A DNA stretch of 64,000 nt from an uncultured Paracoccaceae bacterium (GTDB lineage: Bacteria > Pseudomonadota > Alphaproteobacteria > Rhodobacterales > Rhodobacteraceae), in the NCBI GenBank assembly GCA_947498645.1, contig CANMKS010000001.1, forward strand, positions 1,836,032 through 1,900,031, given 5' to 3'. Shown here one piece after another: positions 1-8,790 of this stretch. Position 1 is the first letter of the stretch; each line of letters starts with the position of its first letter. The position numbers and the translations under genes are program-made. Below the pieces are notes generated by a model, which searched no databases, was not told the DNA's origin, and was given only the letters and a program-made list of their open reading frames with translations.

Positions 1-1878
1 CATGTAAAGATGGCGGATGAGGCCGTGCACATTGGCCCGCCCCCTGCGAACCAATCCTACATTGTCATCGACAAGGTGATGGAGGCAATCAAGCGGACAG
101 GCGCCGAGGCGGTGCATCCGGGCTATGGTTTCCTGTCCGAGAACCCCAAATTCGCAGACGCGCTCGAAGCGGCGGGCGTCGCCTTCATCGGCCCGCCCAA
201 AGGTGCCATCGAGGCGATGGGCGACAAGATCACCTCAAAGAAAATCGCCCAAGAGGCCGATGTGTCCACTGTTCCCGGCTACATGGGGCTGATCGAAGAC
301 GCCGAAGAGGCCGTCAAGATTTCCAATCAGGTTGGCTATCCGGTGATGATCAAAGCCTCTGCCGGTGGCGGTGGCAAGGGCATGCGCATCGCGTGGAATG
401 ATGATGAGGCCCGCGAAGGGTTTCAGTCATCCAAGAACGAGGCGGCCAACAGCTTTGGCGACGACCGCATCTTTATCGAGAAATTCGTGACCCAGCCCCG
501 CCACATCGAAATTCAGGTGCTGTGCGACGGGCATGGCAATGCCGTCTATCTGCATGAACGCGAATGCTCGATCCAGCGCCGGAACCAGAAGGTCATTGAA
601 GAAGCCCCTAGCCCGTTTCTGGATGAGGCGACCCGCAAGGCGATGGGCGAACAATCCGTCGCCCTGGCGCAGGCCGTGGGATACACAAGCGCCGGGACAG
701 TGGAATTCATCGTTGATGGCGACCGCAACTTTTATTTCCTGGAAATGAACACCCGATTGCAAGTGGAACACCCGGTGACGGAACTGATCACCGGCGTTGA
801 TCTGGTTGAACAGATGATCCGTGTCGCGGCAGGTGAAAAGCTGCCATTCGCCCAAGATGATCTGAAGATCAACGGCTGGGCAATGGAAAGCCGCCTGTAT
901 GCCGAAGACCCCTATCGCAACTTCCTACCCTCGATTGGCCGTCTGACCCGCTATCGGCCACCCGTGGAAGAGGCGACGGAGACACGCGCTGTACGCAACG
1001 ACACCGGCGTTTTCGAGGGCGGCGAGATCAGCATGTATTACGACCCCATGATCGCAAAACTTTGCACATGGGCCCCGGACCGTGCGACCGCGATCGAGGA
1101 AATGCGTCTGGCACTGGACGGGTTTGAGCTGGAAGGGATCGGGCATAACCTGCCGTTCCTCGCGGCAGTCTATGACCATGAAAAATTCACCAGCGGGAAC
1201 ATGACCACGGCCTTTATCGAGGAGGAATACCCCGAGGGCTTTGAAGGTGTGACGCTGGATGAGGCGGTTTGCCAACGTATCGCAGCCGCAGCCGCAGCCA
1301 TGCACCGCGTTGCTGAAATCCGGCGCACCCGCATTTCAGGCCGCATGGACAACCACGAACGCCATGTGGGCGAGGATTGGGTCGTGAACCTGCAAGGCCA
1401 TGCGCATGACGTCAAGATTACTGCGGACAAAGAGGGCGCAAATGTCGCCATAGCGGGCAAATCCTTGCGCGTGGAAAGCGATTGGACACCGGGTGATCCG
1501 CTGGCCCGCTTGATGGTGGATGGCGCACCTTTGGTGCTCAAGATAGGGAAGATTTCAGGCGGGTTCCGCGTGCGCTACCGCGGCGCTGATCTGAAGGTAC
1601 ATGTCCGCACCCCGCGTCAGGCAGAATTGGCAGCACTCATGCCAGAGAAACTGCCGCCTGATACATCCAAATTCCTGCTTTGTCCGATGCCGGGCCTGAT
1701 CGTAAAGATCGACGTGGCCGAAGGTGATGAGGTGCAGGAAGGTCAGGCGCTGTGCACCGTCGAGGCGATGAAGATGGAAAACATCCTGCGCGCCGAGAAG
1801 AAGGGCACAGTCAAAGCGATCAAGGCGGCGGCTGGTGACAGCCTCGCCGTCGATGAAGTGATCATCGAGTTCGAATGA
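1..1878 (+). CDS. pccA: Propionyl-CoA carboxylase, biotin-containing alpha subunit (5' end outside window)
   Basis: Alpha subunit of the biotin-dependent enzyme that carboxylates propionyl-CoA to (S)-methylmalonyl-CoA. The frame is open from base 1 (the first codons read H-V-K), so the gene starts upstream of the window. Visible in order: biotin carboxylase ATP-grasp region with the glycine-rich ASAGGGGKGMR loop near bases 355-387, the NTRLQVEHPVTE segment near 748-783, a BT/linker region, and a C-terminal biotinyl domain with AMKM whose biotinylated lysine is coded at about 1771-1773. The methylmalonyl-CoA mutase gene 570 bases downstream supports the propionyl-CoA rather than acetyl-CoA or methylcrotonyl-CoA assignment. 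The beta subunit gene is not in the window. Confidence 0.95.
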   Translation, partial: HVKMADEAVHIGPPPANQSYIVIDKVMEAIKRTGAEAVHPGYGFLSENPKFADALEAAGVAFIGPPKGAIEAMGDKITSKKIAQEADVSTVPGYMGLIEDAEEAVKISNQVGYPVMIKASAGGGGKGMRIAWNDDEAREGFQSSKNEAANSFGDDRIFIEKFVTQPRHIEIQVLCDGHGNAVYLHERECSIQRRNQKVIEEAPSPFLDEATRKAMGEQSVALAQAVGYTSAGTVEFIVDGDRNFYFLEMNTRLQVEHPVTELITGVDLVEQMIRVAAGEKLPFAQDDLKINGWAMESRLYAEDPYRNFLPSIGRLTRYRPPVEEATETRAVRNDTGVFEGGEISMYYDPMIAKLCTWAPDRATAIEEMRLALDGFELEGIGHNLPFLAAVYDHEKFTSGNMTTAFIEEEYPEGFEGVTLDEAVCQRIAAAAAAMHRVAEIRRTRISGRMDNHERHVGEDWVVNLQGHAHDVKITADKEGANVAIAGKSLRVESDWTPGDPLARLMVDGAPLVLKIGKISGGFRVRYRGADLKVHVRTPRQAELAALMPEKLPPDTSKFLLCPMPGLIVKIDVAEGDEVQEGQALCTVEAMKMENILRAEKKGTVKAIKAAAGDSLAVDEVIIEFE

Positions 1879-1882
1879 TTGG

Positions 1883-2350
1883 CTATTGCCCCACCAACCT
1901 GCGGTCGCTGATTTCCTGCTGCCGCAGCGGCATTTTGTCGATGGAGCGTGACAGTTCGCGCACGCTCCAGGGTGCGGGTTTGCGCAGGGCCACGCGCCCG
2001 TCCTTGCCGATCAGCGTCATCATGTATCCGCGTGGGCGCAACTCTGTCCGCAGCTCGGTCATGGCGGACCGGTCCGTATCGGTGATCAGAATGACATCGC
2101 GTTCGGCCAGCAGGTCGATCTCGGCCAGCAATAGATCCATTTGCTGCTGGAAGCGCGGATCATTGGGCGTATCGGCAAAGATCACCAAAGGTCGCGCAAC
2201 CCAATTGAGATCATCCAATGTAATTTCGGCCCCGTCAAAGACCTGCGTGCGGTCTTCTTGCCAGCGTTCAATGACGGTTTTTTCCTGCGCTGCTGCGGGC
2301 AAGGCGGCCAATGCGGCAAGCGCGATGTTCATCAATAACTTCATGACCAT
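1883..2350 (-). CDS. DUF4174 family secreted protein
   Basis: Small exported protein of about 155 residues. A short hydrophobic signal segment (LLMNIALAALAALPAAAQ) is followed by a DUF4174 domain, a thioredoxin-like fold family without assigned function; ending in a region with GKDGRVALRKPAPWS. Start: ATG at 2350 or 2344 gives a normal signal peptide, while the longer frame to 2464 adds an unlikely N-terminus that overlaps mcm. It lies antisense between pccA and mcm, 4 bases from the pccA stop, so it ends tail-to-tail with pccA and its start faces the mcm start. Function unknown. Confidence 0.8.
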   Translation of the reverse strand: MVMKLLMNIALAALAALPAAAQEKTVIERWQEDRTQVFDGAEITLDDLNWVARPLVIFADTPNDPRFQQQMDLLLAEIDLLAERDVILITDTDRSAMTELRTELRPRGYMMTLIGKDGRVALRKPAPWSVRELSRSIDKMPLRQQEISDRRLVGQ

Positions 2351-2445
2351 AGATATAGAGGCGCTTGCGCCAAAAGCTAAGGGGCAAGTGCGGTTTGCTG
2401 CAAACAAATCCGTGTTCCGACGCCAAACCACCGCTGGAGATGTCA

Positions 2446-4572
2446 ATGTCCGATAAGAAAACATGGGAAGAGATTGCCCGCAAAGAACTGCGTGGCAAGC
2501 CTTTGGAGGCGCTCACCTGGGATACGCTGGAAGGCATCCCCGTGCAGCCGCTCTATACGGCAGATGACACCGACGGGTTGCCGCATATGGGCGGCATACC
2601 GGGCGAGGCTCCGTTCACGCGCGGCGTGAAGGCCACGATGTATGCAGGCCGCCCCTGGACGATCCGGCAATATGCCGGGTTTTCAACGGCCGAAGAGTCG
2701 AACGCATTTTACCGCAAGGCGCTGGCGGCTGGTCAGCAGGGTGTGTCTGTTGCTTTCGATTTGGCGACCCACCGTGGCTATGACAGTGATCACCCTCGTG
2801 TTGAGGGCGATGTCGGCAAGGCCGGTGTCGCGATTGACAGCGTCGAGGATATGAAAATCCTCTTTGATGGTATCCCGCTGGATAAGGTCAGCGTGTCGAT
2901 GACCATGAACGGGGCGGTTATTCCGATCCTCGCCAATTTCATTGTCGCCGGGGAAGAACAGGGGCATTCGCGGGATGTGCTGTCGGGCACTATTCAGAAT
3001 GACATTCTGAAGGAATTTATGGTGCGGAACACTTATGTGTATCCGCCAGAGCCTTCGATGCGGATCATCGCGGATATCATTGAATACACGACGAATGAGA
3101 TGCCCAAGTTCAACTCGATCTCGATCTCTGGCTACCACATGCAAGAAGCGGGCGCGAACCTTGTCCAGGAACTCGCCTATACGCTGGCCGATGGCCGGGA
3201 ATACGTCCGCACTGCGATTGCGCGCGGCATGGATGTGGATCAGTTTGCCGGGCGGTTGTCGTTCTTTTTTGCCATTGGCATGAATTTTTTCATGGAGGCT
3301 GCAAAGCTGCGCGCCGCCCGTTTGCTGTGGTCGCGGATCATGGCCGAGTTCGAACCCAAGAACCCCAAATCGTCGATGCTGCGCACCCATTGCCAGACCT
3401 CTGGCGTGTCTTTGCAGGAACAAGACCCCTATAACAACGTCATCCGCACGGCTTACGAGGCGATGAGCGCGGTGCTGGGTGGTACGCAATCACTGCATAC
3501 CAATGCCCTGGACGAGGCGATTGCCCTGCCGACAGAATTCAGTGCGCGGATTGCGCGAAACACGCAGTTGATCTTGCAGGAAGAAACGGGCGTGACCAAT
3601 GTGGTCGATCCGCTGGCCGGGTCTTATTACGTCGAAAACCTGACGCATGAATTGGCCGAAGCCGCTTGGGCATTGATCGAAGAGGTCGAGGAAATGGGCG
3701 GCATGACCAAGGCTGTCGCGTCGGGCATGCCCAAGCTGCGGATCGAAGAGACAGCAGCAAAGCGACAGGCAGGTATTGACCGTGGTACGGAAGTCGTTGT
3801 CGGCGTGAACAAATACCGCAAGGACAACGAAGATCCGATCGACATTCTGGATATCGACAATGATGCGGTGCGCCTGTCGCAGATCGCGCGTATCGAAGCC
3901 ACGAAAACGGCCCGTGATGACGCAGCATGTCAGGCCGCTCTTACGGAACTCACCCGCCGCGCGCATGAAGGCGGCAACTTGCTGGAAGCGGCAGTCGAGG
4001 CATCCCGCGCCCGCGCCACAGTCGGAGAGATTAGCATGGCAATGGAAAAAGCATTCGGACGGCACCGCGCCGAGGTAAAGACTTTGGCAGGCGTCTATGG
4101 CGCGGCCTATGAGGGCGATGAAGGCTTCGCCGCGATCCAATCCAGCGTCGAGGCCTTCGCCAAGGATGAAGGGCGGCGTCCACGCATGTTGGTCGTGAAG
4201 ATGGGGCAGGACGGGCATGACCGTGGCGCGAAGGTGATTGCGACCGCCTTTGCCGATATTGGTTTTGACGTGGATGTGGGGCCGCTGTTCCAGACGCCCG
4301 CCGAGGCGGCACAGGATGCTATCGACAACGATGTGCACGTCATCGGGATCAGCAGTCAGGCGGCAGGTCACAAGACCCTTGCGCCCAAGCTGGTGCAGGC
4401 GTTGAAAGATGCTGACGCCGAGGATATCATCGTGATCTGCGGTGGTGTGATCCCGCAGCAGGATTACCAGTTCCTGTATGACAATGGGGTCAAAGCGATC
4501 TTTGGGCCGGGTACGAACATCCCTCGGGCCGCCGAGGATATTCTGGCCTTGATCCGGGCCGCGCGCGACTAG
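2446..4572 (+). CDS. scpA: Methylmalonyl-CoA mutase
   Basis: Adenosylcobalamin-dependent mutase converting (R)-methylmalonyl-CoA to succinyl-CoA, the last step from propionyl-CoA into the TCA cycle. About 708 residues, the full length of the single-chain type: N-terminal TIM-barrel substrate domain ([39 protein letters not shown]) and C-terminal B12-binding domain carrying D589-x-H591-x-x-G594, with H591 the lower axial cobalt ligand. Start chosen at the second of two close ATGs because GGAG at 2436-2439 sits six bases before it; the frame stays open to 2365 but lacks a better site. Downstream genes begin 12 bases after the stop and are probably cotranscribed. Confidence 0.96.
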   Translation: MSDKKTWEEIARKELRGKPLEALTWDTLEGIPVQPLYTADDTDGLPHMGGIPGEAPFTRGVKATMYAGRPWTIRQYAGFSTAEESNAFYRKALAAGQQGVSVAFDLATHRGYDSDHPRVEGDVGKAGVAIDSVEDMKILFDGIPLDKVSVSMTMNGAVIPILANFIVAGEEQGHSRDVLSGTIQNDILKEFMVRNTYVYPPEPSMRIIADIIEYTTNEMPKFNSISISGYHMQEAGANLVQELAYTLADGREYVRTAIARGMDVDQFAGRLSFFFAIGMNFFMEAAKLRAARLLWSRIMAEFEPKNPKSSMLRTHCQTSGVSLQEQDPYNNVIRTAYEAMSAVLGGTQSLHTNALDEAIALPTEFSARIARNTQLILQEETGVTNVVDPLAGSYYVENLTHELAEAAWALIEEVEEMGGMTKAVASGMPKLRIEETAAKRQAGIDRGTEVVVGVNKYRKDNEDPIDILDIDNDAVRLSQIARIEATKTARDDAACQAALTELTRRAHEGGNLLEAAVEASRARATVGEISMAMEKAFGRHRAEVKTLAGVYGAAYEGDEGFAAIQSSVEAFAKDEGRRPRMLVVKMGQDGHDRGAKVIATAFADIGFDVDVGPLFQTPAEAAQDAIDNDVHVIGISSQAAGHKTLAPKLVQALKDADAEDIIVICGGVIPQQDYQFLYDNGVKAIFGPGTNIPRAAEDILALIRAARD

Positions 4573-4584
4573 CATACTGCGGGG

Positions 4585-5193
4585 ATGTTGAAACTCGACC
4601 ATCTTGCCGTTGCCTGCACCTCGCTTGAGGAAGGAACCGCGTGGGTGGAGAAGTGCCTGGGCGTGCAGATGCAACCGGGCGGGCAACATGCCCGCTATGG
4701 CACACATAACACGTTGCTTGGGCTGGCAGATGGTCTTTACCTTGAAGTGATCGCTGTTGAGCCGGGTGCCGTGCCAATGGCAGGCCATACATGGTTCGAC
4801 CTGGCACGGTTCAGCGGACCGCCGCGTCTGGCCAACTGGATTTGCCAGACCGATGATCTGGATGCTGCGCTGGCCAAGGCCCCGGCAGATGCCGGGACAC
4901 CGCAGGCGCTGACACGCGGTGATCTGTCATGGCAGATCACAGTACCCGATGACGGTAGTCTGCCTTATGGCGGTGCGTTTCCGACGCTGATCCGATGGGC
5001 CGATGGCACGCATCATCCAGCAGCACGTTTGCCGTCCAGCGGGTGCCGTTTGATCCAATTTGAGGTCACGCATCCCGCGGCCGAGCAGCTGCGCAGCACG
5101 ATGGCGGTCACTGACGACCGGGTGACATTGGCCGTAGGCCCGTTTGCCTTAAAGGCCACTTTTGACACACCTGGTGGTGTAAGAACCCTATGA
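4585..5193 (+). CDS. VOC / glyoxalase-like domain protein
   Basis: 202-residue protein of the glyoxalase-like type (Glyoxalase_3-like). It opens with LDHLAVACTSLEEG, the usual first strand of a VOC fold whose histidine can be a metal ligand, and contains GTHNTLLGLADGLYLEVIAV, the usual second block. Substrate unknown. It begins 12 bases after mcm and its stop overlaps the following acetyltransferase start by four bases (ATGA), so it is translationally coupled to it. A methylmalonyl-CoA epimerase is also a VOC protein, but the sequence blocks here fit the general Glyoxalase_3 group better, so I do not call it epimerase. Confidence 0.8.
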   Translation: MLKLDHLAVACTSLEEGTAWVEKCLGVQMQPGGQHARYGTHNTLLGLADGLYLEVIAVEPGAVPMAGHTWFDLARFSGPPRLANWICQTDDLDAALAKAPADAGTPQALTRGDLSWQITVPDDGSLPYGGAFPTLIRWADGTHHPAARLPSSGCRLIQFEVTHPAAEQLRSTMAVTDDRVTLAVGPFALKATFDTPGGVRTL

Positions 5194-5660
5194 CGATCCG
5201 CCCCGCCGCGCCTGCCGACGCCCCCCAGATCGCTGATATCTGGAACCATGCCATCCGCGAGACGGTGATCACCTTCAACCCGGTTGAGAAACCTGTTTTT
5301 GAAGTTGTCGAACTGGTCGCCAAGAATTGCCTTGTCTGGGCCGAAGGCGATCAGGTCTGGGGCTTTGCGCGCTACTTCCCGTTTCGCGGTGGCGAGGGGT
5401 ATCGCTTTACCGTTGAGCATACAATCATGTTGCATCATGACGCACATGGCCGTGGCATCGGTGCCAAACTGATGCAGGCGCTTTTCCTGCATGCAAAGGA
5501 AGCAGGCAAACACAGCATGTTTGCAGGGTGCAGCGCCGAAAACGCCGGCGCGGTGCAGTTTCACGCGCGTCTGGGTTTCGAAGAGGTTGCAACACTGCCC
5601 GAAGTGGGGTTCAAGTTCGGGCGTTGGCACGATCTTGTTTTGATGCAAAAGATACTTTGA
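5190..5660 (+). CDS. GNAT family N-acetyltransferase (phosphinothricin acetyltransferase-like)
   Basis: 156-residue single-domain acetyltransferase. The N-terminus IRPAAPADAPQIADIWNHAIRETV and the acetyl-CoA loop HHDAHGRGIGAKLMQAL (R/Q-x-x-G-x-G/A motif) are typical of the PAT/bar-like GNAT group, which acetylates amino groups of small molecules such as amino acid analogues. The C-terminus GCSAENAGAVQFHARLGFEEVA-type block completes the fold. The start overlaps the VOC gene stop as ATGA. Exact substrate cannot be read from sequence. Confidence 0.85.
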   Translation: MTIRPAAPADAPQIADIWNHAIRETVITFNPVEKPVFEVVELVAKNCLVWAEGDQVWGFARYFPFRGGEGYRFTVEHTIMLHHDAHGRGIGAKLMQALFLHAKEAGKHSMFAGCSAENAGAVQFHARLGFEEVATLPEVGFKFGRWHDLVLMQKIL

Positions 5661-5673
5661 AAGGCCCCGCCCG

Positions 5674-6357
5674 ATGTCGATCTGGTCCCGCATGGCCGAT
5701 GCGATTGCCGCCCTCGCGAGCGGTGAAGGGCTGTCGGCAGTCTTTGAAAAGCTGCGCGCCTCACCGGATCGTACCGTCGCATTTGCGATCGCCGTGATCG
5801 CGCTTGGGGCCAAGATGGCCAAGGCCGATGGGCTGGTGACCAAAGATGAGGTCGTTGCCTTCCGCGAGGTCTTTCTGATCCCGCCAGAGGAAGAGGCGAA
5901 CGCGGCCCGTGTGTTCAACCTCGCCCGGCAGGATGTGGCGGGCTACGACACCTATGCGCGCCGGATCAAGGCGATGTATGGCAAGGATGATCGCCCGCTT
6001 TGCGACCTGCTGGAGGGGCTGTTTCACATTGCGATGGCCGATGGCGTCTATCACCCCAAAGAGGATGATTTTCTGCATGATGTGGCGCGGATCTTTGGCT
6101 TTGACGAGCGGCGCTTTCGCAGCATCCGCGCACAGTTTGTGGCCGAAGCTGACCGCGATCCTTACGACGTGCTGGGCGTTGATCCTGACGCGCCCATGGG
6201 CGACGTGCGTGCCGCTTGGCGTCAATTGGTGCGGGAAACCCACCCAGATCAGATGCTCGCCCGCGGTGTCCCGGAAGAGGCCATCAAACTTGCGGAACGG
6301 CGCATGGTGGCGATCAACCGGGCGTGGGAAGAAATCCAGAGCGGACGGGCAGCGTGA
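5674..6357 (+). CDS. TerB domain plus J-domain co-chaperone (DjlA-like)
   Basis: 227 residues: an N-terminal all-helical TerB/DjlA-type domain (about residues 30-140, with paired ADG motifs AKADGLVTKDE and AMADGVYHPKE) and a C-terminal J domain from about residue 165 with HPD at 190-192, the motif that stimulates DnaK ATPase. E. coli DjlA has a membrane anchor at its N-terminus; here only a weakly hydrophobic stretch near residues 33-48 is present, so the protein may be soluble. Starts 13 bases after the acetyltransferase; its stop overlaps the next gene's GTG start. Confidence 0.87.
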   Translation: MSIWSRMADAIAALASGEGLSAVFEKLRASPDRTVAFAIAVIALGAKMAKADGLVTKDEVVAFREVFLIPPEEEANAARVFNLARQDVAGYDTYARRIKAMYGKDDRPLCDLLEGLFHIAMADGVYHPKEDDFLHDVARIFGFDERRFRSIRAQFVAEADRDPYDVLGVDPDAPMGDVRAAWRQLVRETHPDQMLARGVPEEAIKLAERRMVAINRAWEEIQSGRAA

Positions 6358-7352
6358 GGATCGCCACATATAATGTGGAATGGTTCAACAGTCTCTTTGA
6401 TGATGCTGGCCGTTTGATTGACGATGGCAGTTGGTCATCGCGCTGGGACGTGACCAAGGCCCAGCAAACCGCCGGATTAGGCCGCGTTTTTGCCGCGTTG
6501 GATGCCGATGCGGTGATGATCATCGAAGCGCCCGATACCAGCAGGCACCGCAGCACGATTGCGGCTTTGGAACATTTCGCCGCACGTTTTGGCCTGCGGG
6601 CGCGTTCAGCCCTGACGGGTTTTACCAATGACACCCAACAGGAAATTGCCCTGCTTTATGATCCGGACACGGTCACGGCCCGGCATGACCCCAAAGAAAC
6701 CCACGATGCGCCGCGCTTTGATCGACAGTTTGCAATGGACGTTGATGTCGATGCCCATCCCGATCCGATCATCTGGTCCAAACCACCGCTGGAAGTTGCA
6801 CTGGAAACGCCCCTTGGCCCGCTGCGCCTGATCGGTGTGCACGCAAAATCCAAGGCTCCGCATGGCGCACGAGATCAGGCAGAGGCGACGCGGATATCAA
6901 TCCAGAACCGGCGCAAGCAATTGGCGCAATGTATCTGGCTGCGCCGCCGCGTAGCTGATCATCTTGCGGATGGTGACGATCTGATTGTTCTTGGTGATTT
7001 CAACGATGGCCCCGGGTTGGACGAGTATGAAAAGCTTTTCGGTCGTTCAGGGGTCGAGATCGTGCTGGGTGAGGGCGAGGGCATCCCCCTATTTGACCCG
7101 CACGCGCGCATGGCGCTGGGGCGGCGAATTGGCGCAACCCCAACAACGGCCCGCTTCAAACGCAAGGGCCAGCCGTTTTTGCAGGCGCTTCTTGATTATG
7201 TGATGGTGTCGCCGGACGTGCATGCGCGTGCGCCACGGTGGCAGATCTGGCATCCCTTTGACCACCCCGATTGCTATGCCGATGCAGTGCTGCGCGATGC
7301 GCTTTTGGCGGCGTCAGATCATTTTCCGGTCGTGCTGGACCTTGCGCAGTGA
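6354..7352 (+). CDS. Endonuclease/exonuclease/phosphatase family protein
   Basis: 332 residues with the DNase I-like fold: RIATYNVEWFN at the N-terminus (metal-site Asn), an acidic IIEAPD segment where the catalytic Glu normally lies, IGVHAKSK, VLGDFNDGPG (Asp/Asn catalytic pair) and the C-terminal SDHFPVVLDL with the general acid/base Asp-His. Members cut nucleic acids or hydrolyse phosphodiesters of lipids and signalling molecules; the substrate is not evident. Start chosen as GTG at 6354, overlapping the preceding TGA stop (GTGA); a longer open frame back to 6216 lies wholly inside the J-domain gene. Confidence 0.87.
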   Translation: MRIATYNVEWFNSLFDDAGRLIDDGSWSSRWDVTKAQQTAGLGRVFAALDADAVMIIEAPDTSRHRSTIAALEHFAARFGLRARSALTGFTNDTQQEIALLYDPDTVTARHDPKETHDAPRFDRQFAMDVDVDAHPDPIIWSKPPLEVALETPLGPLRLIGVHAKSKAPHGARDQAEATRISIQNRRKQLAQCIWLRRRVADHLADGDDLIVLGDFNDGPGLDEYEKLFGRSGVEIVLGEGEGIPLFDPHARMALGRRIGATPTTARFKRKGQPFLQALLDYVMVSPDVHARAPRWQIWHPFDHPDCYADAVLRDALLAASDHFPVVLDLAQ

Positions 7353-7418
7353 TGTGTAAACGATACCTGTTGCGCCGCCGTCTGGAAGCCGGAGAAGTAG
7401 AGCTATGAGCCCAACAGG

Positions 7419-8489
7419 TCAGTCTTTGTAGAACCTCTGGCCACGATACCAATAGGCCTTGCGTCGCTCACCCTCGGCGAGCGCATCCTCAAGCTGATCC
7501 TCGTTCGCGGATGCAGATGGCTCTTGCTGATGGTGAATTCTTTCGATCTCAGGCTCTTTCGGCTCCGGCTTCTTTGGGACGATCCTTACGATCCGTGACG
7601 AAGGTTTGCGTTCTTCCACCTCATCCGGGACTTTGGCCAGCACCGGCTTGTCGGCGATGTCGATTGCGATGGGCTGTTCCTGCAAGCTGACGCCGACTTT
7701 GACGACCATGCAGGCGGTGTTGTCTTGCTCTGGGTGCTTGAGCTCTTCGATCTCTTCAATCAGCGCGTTGGCGATGTCGACGCCGCGTCCGGTCTGCGTT
7801 TGCTTAAGCGTACGGGCAATCACCTCATTGGACAGATATTGAATGCCATCACTGGCAACGATCAGGATATCCTCAGGTTGCAACGCGATCGGACGCTCGG
7901 GGCAATCAATCTTTGGGATTCTGCTGCCGGTAATGGCGGATGTCAGTGTGTTGCGGTCAGGGTGATCGCGGCCAACTTCTTCGGTCATCGCCCCTGCTTT
8001 GACCATCATGTCAATTTCCGGTGCCATGGAGTGATCTTTGTTCAGCTGACGCAGCTCGCCATCACGAAACAAAAGCAAAGGCGAGTCGCCCACAGATATC
8101 CAGAAAAGTTTCTCTTGCCTGATCACAACCGACAGCAGCGTCGAGCCCATCCCATAGGCTTCGTCATTTGTTTCCGCGTATTCAGACACACGCTTGTTTG
8201 CCGCCTCGGCAGCAGTTTCCAGGGCTGTCGGAATGTTCAACACGCCCTCATCAAGCATCAGGTCCTTCATCTTGAGCTGTGCAAACATCTCGGTAACGAC
8301 CAGTGTGCTGGCAATATGCCCGGACGCATGACCGCCCATACCATCAGCAAGCACGGCGAAACCTGTGTCCTGACCAAGCGCAAAACTGGAAATGAGGCTA
8401 TCTTCCTGATATTCCCGGGCACCCCTGAGGGCCACCGTGGATACATCAAAACTCAGAACTTCTGCGTTCACCTGTCTACCGTCCAACAT
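7419..8489 (-). CDS. PP2C-type serine/threonine protein phosphatase
   Basis: About 356 residues. Residues 15-245 form a PP2C catalytic domain with REYQEDS, LADGMGGHASG (metal-binding Asp), WISVGDSPLLLFRDGEL and ASDGIQYLS with DNTACMVV near its end. The C-terminal 100 residues are charged, rich in Glu, Lys and Pro, and look disordered. ATG at 8489 preferred over the preceding GTG. It lies alone, without an adjacent protein kinase gene in the window, so the substrate kinase or phosphoprotein is unknown. Confidence 0.88.
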   Translation of the reverse strand: MLDGRQVNAEVLSFDVSTVALRGAREYQEDSLISSFALGQDTGFAVLADGMGGHASGHIASTLVVTEMFAQLKMKDLMLDEGVLNIPTALETAAEAANKRVSEYAETNDEAYGMGSTLLSVVIRQEKLFWISVGDSPLLLFRDGELRQLNKDHSMAPEIDMMVKAGAMTEEVGRDHPDRNTLTSAITGSRIPKIDCPERPIALQPEDILIVASDGIQYLSNEVIARTLKQTQTGRGVDIANALIEEIEELKHPEQDNTACMVVKVGVSLQEQPIAIDIADKPVLAKVPDEVEERKPSSRIVRIVPKKPEPKEPEIERIHHQQEPSASANEDQLEDALAEGERRKAYWYRGQRFYKD

Positions 8490-8790
8490 CACAATTTAAC
8501 CTAACAAGAACCATGGAACCAAACGCGGGCACGGTGCACTACATGTACCCAATATGAATATGGTAATGGAAGCCCTCGAATAATGGCAACTTTCTGGCAG
8601 ATACATGGCGCAACTGTGTCGATTGGGAAAACAGTGGCTGTTGCCCACAGCTATTTAGTGGCTTCTGTGGATAATGGGCCAAGATTTGTGATTCTGCCGC
8701 AGCCATCAAAGGTTGCTCCACCACAAGATTGCCTCAATCGGCGGGTGAACGCGGTGTCGAGAATCACGCTACCAAACGGCGCTTGATGGT
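8490..8790. other. Intergenic region upstream of the PP2C gene
   Basis: About 300 bases between the ppx stop and the PP2C start. It holds one exact DnaA-box sequence (TTATCCACA) on the minus strand at 8666-8674 and a 61-codon minus-strand frame that resembles no known protein and has no ribosome site. The PP2C promoter should lie here. I see no convincing terminator or RNA gene. Confidence 0.5.

Noticed and set aside
1875..2456. 193-codon plus-strand frame between pccA and mcm
   Set aside because: Shadow of the DUF4174 gene, which has a signal peptide and a recognisable domain on the other strand.
3490..4788. 432-codon minus-strand open frame
   Set aside because: Antisense to mcm and the VOC gene, which both encode recognised proteins; a product of GC-rich codon structure.
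8666..8674. Single exact DnaA box upstream of the PP2C gene
   Set aside because: One nine-base match is expected by chance about once in a window this size; no repeat or spacing supports it.
8539..8724. 61-codon minus-strand frame upstream of ppx
   Set aside because: No ribosome site, no known features; consistent with random open frame.
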